Source of the DNA: Dryococelus australis
Taxonomy: Eukaryota > Arthropoda > Insecta > Phasmatodea > Phasmatidae
Length of the DNA: 64,000 bases
Assembly: GCA_029891345.1 (NCBI GenBank)
Contig: CM057009.1
Location: 92,613,416-92,677,415 of the forward strand
Direction of reading: 5' to 3'
In this document: in pieces, positions 34,620 to 46,329 of the stretch
Layout of the letters: each line of letters begins with the position of its first letter
Numbering within the stretch: the stretch's first letter is position 1
The notes under the pieces: model-generated
Seen by the model: only the letters and a program-made list of their open reading frames with translations
The model's database searches: none
Told to the model about the DNA's origin: nothing
Program-made: the position numbers and the translations under genes

Positions 34620-37600
34620 CATTAATACTTTTGGTGAAATGAGAATATCATTGAGTGTATGTAAGTAATACTACATATGTGTTGATAATTGTGTGAAATA
34701 ATGATTGTGTATGAAAGACTATTGTTTTTATTCATTTGATCCCTTAAAACTCTTTGTTGCTATGAGTAAACGCTTGTAAAAGTTAGGAGAATGATAATAA
34801 GGACAACATTATTAGAGTTAATGAATAGTTGAATGTCTACATAAATATTCATTCTAATGATATTTATACATTTTTGGAGACATTAGGTGAAACGTTTTTC
34901 TTATATGTATGGCTAGAGAGCGCATACGAACCTTGGATTGGTAAATATTGTTAAAGATTGGTTGAAAGAATGGTAATGTTTGATAAGGATTGATCGAAAG
35001 ATTGGTAAAGATTGGTGAAGATTGGTAAGGATTGATGGAAAGAATGTTGAAGAGTGGTGATGATTGGGAAAGATTGATGGAAAGATAATTAAAGATTGGT
35101 AAGGATTGATGGAAAGATTCGTAAAGATTGGTAATGATAGATAAATATTGGTAAGGATTGATGGAAATATTGGTAAAGATAGGTAAACATTAGTAAGAAT
35201 TGATGGAAACATTGGTAAGATTGGTAAAGAATGGCAAAGATTGACAAAGATTGATGGAAATTGTTAAAGATTGGCGTGTGTGTGTGTGTGTGTAGATTGG
35301 CGATATGTTGAGCTCTCTGTTTCTGTGAATGAAACATTGAAAAATGGGATATTGTAATATAAAAGACATTATTATAAATATAAGTCTGAATAATAAATGA
35401 GTGCCTCAAATTATTACAATGTATGGTGAATTTTAAAGTTAAAGTTGTAAGTGAATATTGTCTATGAGATGAGGCTAACATAAGTACTTATTATAGAAAA
35501 TGTTTTCTACCAAATAGAATGTCATGGGAATGTGTGTGCTTATGTATGTGTGTTTTTGGAGTAGATTTTGATCATTTTGGGTGATTTTTTGGTTTATATG
35601 TGTTGTTTTTTTATTATTTTGTGTTAATTTGGGTCAATTTGGTTTACTAGAAGCAGGTATTGTGTGGAGTGGGTTTACCAATTAGAATATTTTAGGTTCT
35701 TTGTGTATGAGTATGTGTTATTCTCTCTCTCTCCCTCTGTTGTGTGTATGTGTGGGTGGGTTTGAATAGATCTATGTATGTTTTGTTGTATTGCGAAAGC
35801 ATGTTAGATATGTTCTTTGGATGGTAAGGAATGATTTTTTAATAATAAGGAATTATTTTTATGAATAAGGAACGATTTTTGAGGAACAATGTATAATTTT
35901 TAATGAATAAGGAACAAAATTTGAGGGCAAAGGAATGGCTTTTGAGGAATAAGGAATTAATTTTGAGAACTAATAAATTATTTTTGATGAATAAGGAACA
36001 ATTTTTTAGGAATAATGAATGATTTTTGATGATTGAAGATTGAGGATTGGGGTTCGATGTGTAGAGTAATAGTAATTTCATACATGTTAAGGTTGAATGT
36101 GTCATTTCTAAAGTGTATGAATTTTTGAAAAAAGATTTTTATAGCATTATGGTTTAATTACATACAATATGTTATGCAGTTTGTGATTGTGTAGTCTTCC
36201 TAGATAAAGCACTCGCCTATACAATTTCAGCGAGTTGAACCTTCCAGAGATGACGGACTGATGGAGTATTGGGGTTAGTAGTTCTTTGTTTTCGATGAGC
36301 TGTGGTAGATTGGTGTAGAGTGATAACGAATGCTGTATGGAGTTGAATATAGAGTGAGATAATTAATGGAAAGGCATATAGTTTAGGTGTTTGTTGTGTA
36401 ATGTGTTGTAAGATGTCAAGTATATAAGTAATGCATAATAGTAAACACAAGTTAGTCGGATGTTAGCACTGGATATGGTATTTAGAGTGAAATTATTCAT
36501 ATTAGTTTTTCAGTATGTAAATACTAGTTTTAAAAAGTGAGTTTGACTTGCAATAAAGCAATGAGTATATTCTAAAAACTATAGTTGTATTCCTTTCTAT
36601 TTTTTTGTTATTGTTTTTCATTGGTCGATGGGTATTTGGTTTCATCTCGTTACGTCCATACTACTTGCAGTTGGATATTTATTACGCTAATACTTTGGTT
36701 AATTTACTTTATATGCGATTAAAAGAAATATCTACTTTCCCTGTATGGTTCTTGAATCACTATGTATATACTACTTATATCTAAATATTCTCACTAAATA
36801 TGTATTTTTGTTATGCGAATATAAATTTTCTACTCTTAATGATTGATAATGTGTCTTCTCAACTGCCCCGATGTAAGCCAAACCTATTATGATCGATACA
36901 AATTTTTGAAGTTTCTCAAAATGTTTAACTGTATAGATAACATTAAACATGGCATTCTTCGATAGCTTGCGATAATTTGTTAGCCATTCACAAAACAGTC
37001 TTCCTAGAATAATAAAGAAAGATTAAAATTCCTTTTGTTATGATAGGGTATGTTAGGTAATGCATCGACTTGCATTGTGTAAATTTGATATTGGTTGTGT
37101 AATGAGTACTTAGTGTATGTTATTACACTATATTAAATTGCATGTCTTTAGCATAAAGATGGAAAAAACGAACGTTACTTTTAAAGAATTATTTAATATT
37201 TAATGTTTAAGATTAGTGGGTTTAAGCAAATATCGCACATAGTAATTCATATATGCTTATTTATATCTTTGGGAATTGATACAAAGACTATGTTAGTATA
37301 ACTGTACATGCCCGTGTTTAGGTTGAAGTATTGACAAAATCAGTATGTATGCTTGAATTGTAATTATTTTCAAAATTCATAAATATAGTTACATTTAAAC
37401 AACACTTAGGCTTCTTGTGCAATGAAAGAAGGTTTAATTGTGTAAATACTTGTTATTCAAATAATATATAAGTATCTTAGAAGGATCAAAACAACCGTTA
37501 AAAAGAACATGTCTTAACAAACATTCTTTGATTATGGACTTTTTATGTAGTAAACATGTTTTGAGTGCTATGTGTAGCATGGGATAGCATGATTTGAGTG

Positions 37601-40600
37601 CGACGAGAGTTTTATTTGGGTCTTAATTTGGTTTTAAATGATGTTATATAGTAAATTAGAAATACGGAATCTTGGTATGGCTTTTTTCTTTTTGCATGTC
37701 ATTATACTTTAGATTATGTGTGATAATGTGTATTGGAAGACAGTTGATGGAGATTTGTTGTTTTCTGTTGTATGATATGTTGTTATATTTGTCAAGTGTT
37801 TTGTTTTATTTGTTAAGTTAGGTCGTATGGGGTTTTGCAATTTTGTGTTAAGTTGTTAGTGTTATAGTTTGAAATGGTTTCATAATATGATCTTGTCTGT
37901 TTTTGCATACTTTATTCATTTTAGTTGTATAATATTTTAATATAGTCGTTACAGTAAGTATTTAGTTTTGCTTGTAATGTTTGTTGGTATGGGGTTTGGT
38001 TATTGCCTGGTATGGCATGTGCGAATGAGTTGTTTGGGTGTGCACTTGTGCGTGTGTGTTTTGGAGTAGATTTTGGTAATTTTGGATCAATTTTGGTGGA
38101 TTTGGTTTATTTCGAATCATTTTTGGTTAATTGGGTCAATTTGGTTCATTAGGAACATGTCTTGGTTTGACTGGGTTTGCCAATTAGAATATTGTAGGTT
38201 ATTTTTTTATGAGTTTGTGTTATTCTGTGTGTGTGTGTGTGTGTGCACATGGGTGTGTTTTGCTATCGCATGATTAAATGTTTTATCAGAGTAATTAATT
38301 GGAAATATTAGGCGTGTGGGTGTTGGTACATGTTGAAGCCACATACACGTTTTTTTTTTACTGTTAGGGTTCATTGACCTCACAGGAATAAAGTATGAAG
38401 TGTTCTCGCTTGAAAATATCATATGGACAACATTTTTATGGTCTTGAACTAACGTTCCTTGCGGGTGTAAGTATGTATCTCTACATATAATGTGCATATT
38501 TAATAAGTGTGTATAGTGAATGCTAAAATAGTGTAAGTTTAAAACATTCCATCCCTAATAGAAATATAAATTACAAATTCTGAAACAAATGAAAAGGTAT
38601 ATGACAGTTGAAGTTTGGCTGTTTTGCTGAGAGGACATATTACTTTGGTGAATGTTTAGTTGTTAGTTATTCATGTGTTTATGTGCATATCTAGTAAATA
38701 TTCATTCCATGTTTACGCAAGTGTGGATTTTCACGTTTACATTAATTACACTATTATGTAATATAACTTCATTCCCTCAACCATTTTCGAGCTTCATCAG
38801 TTGAATCGAACATGTAACATGTTAGTTGAGCAGTAAACACAGATCAGGTAACACGATAGACATGGAGTGTGAGTGAATGCATAAGAATGCATTTCCTAGA
38901 TTTTTTTAAAATATTGAGTGAGTCGCCTGGGAATCGAAGTCGGTAATCCAAAACTAACAATACATTAATTACTATAAGCAGGAATACAAATCAGCACTAA
39001 ATTTTGGTTAAATTAGGACATGAAATGATATTAGGTTTTCTGACCGAGACTCGAACTTGATAACCCAAAACTACTATTACATTATGCTCTAAGCAGGTAC
39101 CCAACTCACAAATAAAGTATTTTTAACATCGAAAATAAAATAAATATTATGTGGATATATATGTCTTTGATGAGTATGCATTTGTTAAGTTTATGTTTAA
39201 CTATGGTTACCAAAGGTTTTAATTTGTGTTTGCCATTGTAGTCTTGTTTGTTTTTGGGGTTGATGTGTGTGTTATGAAATTTATAATTATAGCATCAACT
39301 ATTCGGAAATTATGAGTAACTATGCTTATAAAATATTTTTAGTTGTGTTTGACCTTGCAGTCTTGTTTGCTGATTGGATTTATGTGTATGTTATGAATTT
39401 GATTAGTGTACCTTCGGTAGATGGGTAATTATGAGTAAGTATGCTTATAAAATGTTTTTAGATATGTTTGACATTGTCAGAAATAGTTTAGGGCTTAAAT
39501 GACCTTACCATTATTGTAATGTCAGGTACGATGCCTAAATTATGAATTTTATTACCATAGCTTAAATGCATAATTGACCTTGCCAGAAAGGGTTTAGGAC
39601 TTAGATGAGATTAGCATCGTGTTGAATATTGGATATGATGCATACTTTATGAATTTGATCCCTATAGCTCCAGCGGTTCGGAAATTATGATTACATTTTT
39701 AAAAGGGCTTTAACACCTAATTTACTTTGGTGTAAAAGTTCTACGGTCTAAATGACATTAGCCTTATGGTGCATGTTGGGTATGGTGTCTATATTATGAA
39801 TTTGATGGCCATAGCATTAATGGTTCGGAAATTATGCCAATATTTATAAAATGGTTTAACTCAAAATTGATATTGGTAGAAAGGGTTCAGGACTTAAACG
39901 ACCGTTTGAAAGGTAAACGATGTGTGGTGTTTGATGCTCGGAGTGGTTACATAATTAATTTAAAAATAAAAAATAGTTCTTCTATGCTTACTAAAATTGA
40001 ATATGGTAACAGTTATAGTTACATAATCATTTTTTCTGACGTCATATTCTTATCTGTCTAATATATACGAATCTTTTGACATGTTACTCGGTACATTTAT
40101 TAAAATTAATAACTATATTTTTAATTTAAAGTGATAATATTATTTTAAAAAAGTATGTTGTGAATATTTGACTGTTGTGACCCCATAAACTAAATCTCCT
40201 TTAAAATACTTTTTATTATGCATATCACCTCATACATGTATATTTGTCCATTTTAATCCATTATATACATATATTAATATAAATACATCACTTTTTATAT
40301 TAATACTGCTTTAACTAATCAATTGTTCAATCACGATATATACTACATATTCATTCTGAATGTGTGTGTTCGTACGTGTTCCTTTATGTTCATACCTTAT
40401 TAAACTTGATTTGTGGTCCAAGCTCTCGTGGTCGTGAGGACAAAAGTGTCAGTAAAAATTCTGGCGACGTAAGGTTCAGTGGTACAAAAGCGTGCAAAGG
40501 CAAACCTTTTTATATTGTACTAACACAATACATATATTATGCAGAAAATTTCCTTAAGCTTAACAGCCGATCTCAGAGCTCGTAGTAACATATAATAGCA

Positions 40601-41625
40601 CTAAGCAACATTTATCTGTGGCGGGCGAGCGACTCGCGTGCTCTCTGGCAGGCGATGCGACATCAATGTAATCGAAACATCGAGCTTGCGCGCTATCTAG
40701 CAGCCGATAATGCCATTAAGAAACATCAGTGCTCCTGACGGTCAACTCTACAACTAGGCTGACAGCCTATGATGACGACAGCAGCACTTTCCAGCAATAA
40801 AGTCTGGAACTGAATAAGGTATATCTCGTACGAAAATGAATGGATGGGAAACTGTTGTGTGCCGGTTGTTTGGGGGGGGGGGGGGGGAGCAGAGGAGAGG
40901 TGTGGGGAGAGTATTAACAATATATGAGGAGAGAGGAGGAGGATGAGGGGTAAGGGTGTTTGTTGTGTGTGTTGGTGAAGGGGCGCATAGGGGTGTCAGT
41001 GTAACAGGGATCAGGTGTAAATAGGCATATGAGTGGAGGTTGGAGAGCCTAGAACATCGCAGCTTTCATCCAACTAGTTCCTGATCTAATTACAGTACAT
41101 CTCATTGTGAAGGAGTGGGCAGTGTATGGGGGAGGATGTGGGTGTGTGGGTAAGTGAAGGGTTGGAACAGATTGAGGAGGAGAAAGAGAAAGTAAGATAA
41201 AACCATTCCCAGGTTAATCACATGGCACTATGGAGCAGTGCAGCGATTGTGGAGCGATAGAACAGGTGGAGCTAATTGCGGCGGAAGAAGAGGAGAGGGG
41301 GTGTGTGGGCAGTTGAGTGGGTGGAGTTGTGAGCTGGTGTATTAGACATCAGGTGTAGATAATCACATTATAGCTCATTATGAAGAAAGATGGGAGGGGA
41401 GGGTGTGAGAATGTAGGTAGGTGAAGTGCTGGAGCAGATGTAGCATGCAGAGTCGAGTGCGGTGCTAACTGCCGAGCATTCTTTTAGGGCGGGTTGGTTG
41501 CTGAGCTAAAGGTGTTTCTAAGTGAGATGAAATCCTTCCCAGGTTAATCTTATGCGACTACGAATGTTTGGGGTTATCGTTGAAGATTGTCCAGGAAATC
41601 GTCACTCTCTTAGTGTTTTGAAACC
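34620..41625 (-). repeat. Right arm of the giant foldback
   Basis: Inverse of 26222-33050. It contains ggattgatggaaagattggtaaagattgg units (34930-35260), GT runs (35277, 38229), gattttttgaggaa units (35830-36040) and the shared module (38290-39130). Farther out are the units of about 120-150 bp with ggttcggaaattatg (39290-39840), the GC-rich block (40620-40760), a G15 run (40873) and ggttaatc segments (41210-41560). No gene is seen outside the zinc-finger remnant. Confidence 0.8.
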
Positions 41626-41856
41626 ACACAGCTAATATTACTGTCTGCAAAGTCAGGGTGTTTCATAATTATTCCAATCTTTATATTTACCTGCATATAT
41701 ATATATAATACACACATGTATTTAATATTTACAAAAGCAAACCTTTACATATATTTAGGAGTTATGTTTATGTATTTCACTTTTTGGGGTGTTTTGTGGC
41801 AATGTAATCATGCAAATTCATGCGTTCACAGATATTACAATTTTTTGTTTAATGAA

Positions 41857-41918
41857 ATTTATTATAATATCTTTGAACGCTTTACAGATTTATTATAATA
41901 TCTTTGAACGCTTTACAG
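41857..41918 (+). promoter_or_regulatory. Tandemly duplicated 3' splice-acceptor region (2 x 31 bp)
   Basis: A 31 bp segment ending ctttgaacgctttacag is present twice in direct tandem, 41857-41887 and 41888-41918. Each copy ends in a usable cag acceptor. Only the second restores the carboxylesterase frame, giving ACT GG|G AAC. Use of the first would add 31 nt, shift the frame and bring in stops. Confidence 0.85.
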
Positions 41919-42069
41919 GAACCCTTCATACCAGACGTTGTGGCGGCCGACTACATCGACAGATCGATACTACATGAATATCGACACTCAGCTAAACTTG
42001 GAAAAGAACTTCGAAGAGAAGAGTATGGCTTTCTGGGATGAGATATACCAGTTCGCGGAAAAGGAATAA
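41919..42069 (+). CDS. Carboxylesterase last exon
   Basis: It enters in phase 2, completing the Gly codon of the exon at 20473, to read TGNPSYQTLWRPTTSTD. It continues YYMNIDTQLNLEKNF and ends WDEIYQFAEKE before the taa stop at 42067-42069. NPxxxxxWxP(x)T and the YL(x)I(D)xxL segment followed by a short helix with a WD/FW pair are standard C-terminal features of insect carboxylesterases. No GPI or membrane tail is present. The six exons give about 320 residues, the C-terminal 60 percent of a typical 540-560 residue enzyme. Confidence 0.93.
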
Positions 42070-42158
42070 TTAATTAGATGTGATGGCAAAATAAGAGTAC
42101 TCGGCAAACGTGCCGTGAAACTATTCTAACACGTACACTGTAAACATAATCTAAGATC

Positions 42159-42164
42159 AATAAA
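42159..42164 (+). promoter_or_regulatory. Polyadenylation signal AATAAA
   Basis: The canonical hexamer lies 90 bp after the carboxylesterase stop, followed within 20-30 bp by a T/G-containing stretch. This implies a short 3' UTR ending near 42180-42200. Confidence 0.7.
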
Positions 42165-42299
42165 TATATATTTTATTCGATGCTTCTCTTATTTTAACGT
42201 GAACAGGTTTTTCAGGCACTGCAGTTTGTCACACTACAATGAGAAATTTTATTCACTTATGCTTATAAACTGTAATTGAAGGTTTGCACCTACACGAAG

Positions 42300-43150
42300 T
42301 ATGAAGTATTTACTATACGGCAGGCAGTGAAATTCAACTACTCGAAACAGTGAAAATGGCTCCACTTAGAATCGTTGGAAAACCACCGATTGTTTCAGTG
42401 AAAAAATTTCACTGATTGAATTAGTGACGGCCGACTGCAGTGGTGAATTAAATATTGTTTTCATTGAATTTAGACATATAATTACGTGAAATAAATAAAC
42501 TAACAATAGTAAGTACGTTATCTTACCACCTGCACTTCCAATTACACTTTGAACATTGGAGGAAAATATGTGTCTTGTAAACTTTACCGAAATCGTAGAA
42601 ATGTGAAATGTACTTACTCCCTTTGTTTGGTACCTTTAGAATTGTTAAAACAAACAGTAGATATGAGTGCACTCCCTTCACATTATATGAAGTTTATACC
42701 TTCAAATAGGACGTTGAGATGATTACATGAAAAAAAAAAAAAAGAGAGACGTAAAAGCAGAATGAAAGGCTAAATGTTCATATTACCTCGTAAAATGGTG
42801 TTTTGAAAGACGAAACACATTTTTGAAAGTTTTTTGTATTTGTTTTATTAGTTTATTCGTGATTATTTCACTTGATACACGTTGTTTAACGGCCATTTGT
42901 AAACGTTGTTAGAGGGCTATCTTTACACACTCTTTAACTGATCCATCAGTTAAAAATCAAACCACTAAAAACAGTGAAAAAAATTACTTAAAAATCAGTG
43001 GAAAATATCACTGAATCAATAAATGAAGGAAATATGGTATTTTTTCCTCTGATTCATCAGTTAAATTCACTGAAAAGACTGTTGAATCAGTCAAGTGCTG
43101 TTAACTGATTGAAACAGTGAAATTCTCACTGATTCAGATTTAGAGTGTAC
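42300..43150. repeat. Repeat with recurrent gaaacagtgaaa / atcagt motifs
   Basis: The motifs aaacagtgaaa, atttcactgatt and atcagtgg/atcagtta recur at both ends of this AT-rich block (42335-42450 and 42940-43140). They appear mostly as direct rather than inverted copies. It may be a non-autonomous transposon with subterminal repeats, but clear terminal inverted repeats were not found. A purine tract (A13 with gagaga) lies at 42732. No gene seen. Confidence 0.35.
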
Positions 43151-43205
43151 AATGCTGAACATTACAGTTGTCTTATATCGAACACTAGTGAGACAATTAT
43201 AAATA

Positions 43206-43444
43206 TAGGCTAGTCACGGTAAATCGTGCACTTTTTAAGGCCCTCCCAATGGACATTAGTCGTTAATAAATGTATTCTATTGCAGCCTCAGGTATAAACT
43301 TTTGAGTGTGACGAAATGTATATGCTCTATTTATTAGTCTTATGGCAACATTTATTTTTTAAAAAAGGCGCAATGATAGAAACTGACTGGAAGGAAAAAT
43401 TTAGCAGGGCCTTAAAAATTGCTCACTTTACCATGAATGGTCTA
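43206..43444. mobile_element. 239 bp MITE, second copy, with TA target duplication
   Basis: The ends TAGGCTAGTCACGGTAAA and (inverse, right) TAGACCATTCATGGTAAA extend to a shared TTTTTAAGGCCC. The flanks are TA at 43204-43205 and 43445-43446. The interior is the inverse complement of 4150-4387 (for example ctattgcagcctc and ctcccaatggacattag). It belongs to the same family in opposite orientation. Confidence 0.85.
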
Positions 43445-45000
43445 TACGCACGTGCCTTACACAGGATTGGAACCCAGAAATTATTTTGTAATCTAGCGTG
43501 CAATAACTGCATTTAGGAGTATTAACTTTGGATGTAATAAATTTAATGCTATGAATCATAGGGTTTACTAACCTGAAATATTTGCAATGCCATCTTTGTG
43601 ACAGTAAGATTCTGAGCCACTTAAAACAAATGAATGGTTTCATAGCCTACCTTAGCGCTAAATGTATGAAGCTTTTGGCGATTGTTTCCCTCGATAGGGC
43701 CTAAAACCTCCATATTTTTCATGTGACGACCGCCATAAAAGGACAAAATGTTATGTATTAACACGTTTGATGAGTGTTATTGGCAGTAGACAAGATTTAG
43801 TTAAAATCGATTACATAGTTTCGTAGTTAAATTATTTTAAAGCCGCCATTCTGAAAAAAAAAGGGTCTGTTACACTTATAAATATATAAATTAATATGGC
43901 CTTCCACAGTGCAACTTCTACCCCAAATTTGGTAACCCGACATATTCAACCGTAGTGGTTAGAATAATTTGTTTTTGTTTAAAATCGGTTATATTACAGT
44001 TAATATTATTCTTGGATTACTGTAAGAAAATGTGTATTACATAATTTCTCAGTGCAAAATTAAGACAAATATATTACTAGTTTAAAGGTGTTAGAACAGT
44101 AATATAGCCGAGCCTGGGGCAATATATTTAAATTGCAGTGGTGCGTATCATATTTCAGCTGATGACGGTTGGTAGAGTAGATGGTATGGGTGGTAAGGTT
44201 GAATTGATATTTTCGTTTGTTATGTGTGTTGACATGTTATTTGGCATGGTATGACTAGAGTTATAAAGGTTGGCATGGTGGTATAGTGACAAGTATATGT
44301 TTTGGGTTATCATGGATTGTATTTTGGGTGATATGTTTCCCAGAATATTTGTTTTGCGATTGTTGGTGTATGTCGAACGGTGTGGACAGTATGTGTGTTT
44401 TGGTGAGTCCTGTAATTCTAAGGCATGCTTGAGTTGAAGTGTTTGATATTATTGGTGGTTATTGTATTTTGACTGGTGTCGGCCAGCATTGTGGATGGTA
44501 TGAGAAGATGTTGATTGTGTCACTGGTATGGCCTGTATGTTTACTTTGTATCGTCTGTGTGGACGAATGTTTGAGGTAAGCTAGAGTTATAGTGGATGGT
44601 ATGGTTGGTAGGTATGAACGGTGTTTGTTGGTAGAAAAAGTAGAATGGATGTTATGTTATGGGCTGGCTCAGCTCTATAGTTGCTCAAGTAATGATGGGT
44701 ATAATGCTTGATGAATTGGGTGGTGCAGTTGAATTCTTTAGTTAAGAATTTGGGTGTTGGTTGGTCGGGTATTTCTTGGGTTATGTAATGGATGGCACGG
44801 GTGGCCAGTATATATTTGACTGGCATCGACCAGTAGGGCAGAAAGTATGAGTGGTAAGTAAATTTTTTGGTAAGGGTAAACTTAAACAGATAAACTTATT
44901 GCTGAGCTATGTTAGTCTGGTGTTGGTTGGTAGAGCAGATGGTTTACATGCGTTACAGTGGGTGGAACAAAAGGATATATATGCGGATACAAGAGCAACC
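43445..45000. other. Intergenic; GT-rich, strand-asymmetric stretch from 44160
   Basis: 43445-44150 is AT-rich with nothing recognisable. 44160-44960 has recurrent ggtatg, ggttggta and tggtgg words on the + strand and little C, like a degenerate simple repeat. No gene seen. Confidence 0.5.
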
Positions 45001-45039
45001 CAATAACTAGGCAAAAATTCTAGCAAATTTCTCACTTTC

Positions 45040-45540
45040 AAGCTACCTTCTTCAAAATCTACTGGAGACATGTTTCATCTCTTTAATTTTAATCCCAAAA
45101 TCAAGCAAATCAGGGCCAAAATCAAGCTTATTTCATCCAAATCTGTAACCCAACTCAGCACACTTAAAAAAAAAACCATTGAGCAAAGGCCTTCTCGCGC
45201 CAAAAATAGGCCAAATTTGCTCTAAATGACCTTAATTTGCTTGATTTTTAGCTTAATTATTGTGTTACGCTATTGCACTCCCCCAAATTTAATTGCTTAA
45301 TTTAGCTTACATTTGACCTGAAAATGGACCCTGCTCAATGGGGTTTGTAAAAAAAAAAAGACTGCTCAAAAAGTTTTGTAAAAATTGCTTGATTTTGCTT
45401 AAATCTGACCCGAAAATGGACCCTGCTCAATGTTTTTTTAATGGACGTTACTCAAAAATTTTCGTAAAAAAATTTAGCCTGAGTTAGCATAAATTTAACT
45501 AAAAAAAACCCTGCTCAATGGTTTTTTTTAAATGTGCACT
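45040..45540. repeat. Degenerate tandem repeat with ccctgctcaatgg cores
   Basis: Four units of about 70-130 bp contain tttgctcaa/gctcaatggtttttt next to ctgaaaatggaccctgctca. They run up to the start of the virion-protein fragment, with A/T runs in between. Not coding. Confidence 0.55.
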
Positions 45541-45552
45541 TGATTTAGAGTG

Positions 45553-46047
45553 AAGATAAAGAAGCTATAAATTCAATCGATCCATTTTCAACAATTAACA
45601 TTGAATTGACAGCAGACAATGTGAAAAACAGAATATCGCTTAAATCTCAGTTTGTTATTAAACTTGACGATCGACTATCTCATATGCTTGGTTTTGAAAT
45701 TAATATGGCTATTGTAAAAGACAAAATTGTTGTAGGTACTAAATTACCTTATTTTAATCCATATAAAACAATAAATGTTCATTGTAACTTGGCATATGGC
45801 ATGTTTACAAAATATGATGAATCTAATCATTTATAAACAGACCTAATTGATAGTTTTCCACGAAAAACAATGTTTGGTTTTAGATATTATATTAGTTATG
45901 AGCCTGCATATCCAATTTTTTATAGAATATATAATGAGCGGTTTAATCACATTGTTTTAGAAATCAGAGATGAAAATGGTAGGCCCTAAACTAATTGATT
46001 TTGATGGTTCTGATATTGGCATTGATTTGGAAATTAAAGATGTTTAA
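45553..46047 (+). pseudogene. C-terminal fragment of a Polinton/adintovirus-like virion protein
   Basis: The frame opens after a tag and reads KSQFVIKLDDRLSHMLGF, then VHCNLAYGMF, up to a taa at 45834. The same frame continues FGFRYYISYEPAYPIFY and VLEIRDENGR. After a frame shift near 45985 it ends FDGSDIGIDLEIKDV at 46047. The combination of LGF, a CNLA-type strand, P(x)YPIFY and a terminal RDENGR-(x)n-FDGxDIxIxL block resembles a capsid-associated protein shared by Polintons and related endogenous viruses. About 160 residues remain, with one stop and one frameshift. The exact name within the family is uncertain. It faces the polymerase fragment tail to tail. Confidence 0.5.
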
Positions 46048-46329
46048 AATATTCATTTAAATATTACAGGGCCCGTAAGTTTTACAGGTCTAAATTATAA
46101 TGTGAATATTGTGTTAGATTGTATATTTGAAGGGAGCCTGTTTTTATGGCCCCTTTTAATATCTCCAAAACGAAGCTTCTTCTCATCATATAATATAACA
46201 GTTTTACTAGAAAATTTAAAGGGCGTCTATGCTAGTACATAAGTACATAAAATATAAAACTTTTCTTTCAGAAATTTATCCCACCTCTCATTAATAAAAT
46301 TATACATTTTGATATCCATAAGGCAATAT

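Larger units (their letters stand above)
26222..41625. mobile_element. Giant foldback (palindromic) element, 15.4 kb
   Basis: The left arm 26222 to about 33648 and the right arm about 34045 to 41625 are inverse copies along their whole length. Landmarks that pair include the ends (ggtttcaaaacact / agtgttttgaaacc), ataaccccaaacattcgtag, and gatgtcgcatcgcctgc (27119) with its inverse at 40648. Also paired are the CA/GT repeats (29439 with 38229; 32171 with 35277) and the zinc-finger frames flanking the centre. By eye roughly four of five positions agree, so the arms are not recent copies. The loop (33649-34044) holds a direct duplication. No transposase, integrase or polymerase frame is visible, so mobility would depend on other elements. 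No target-site duplication was seen. Confidence 0.85.
20609..41918 (+). other. Carboxylesterase intron 5 (21.3 kb)
   Basis: GT-AG intron in phase 2, containing most of the mobile DNA of the window: a TIR-derived MITE, SINEs, a nested Tc1 pseudogene and the 15.4 kb palindrome. The segments 20609-22080, 23089-23430 and 41626-41856 show no gene. A run of 13 C lies near 23168. It ends in a duplicated acceptor region (41857-41918). Confidence 0.85.
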
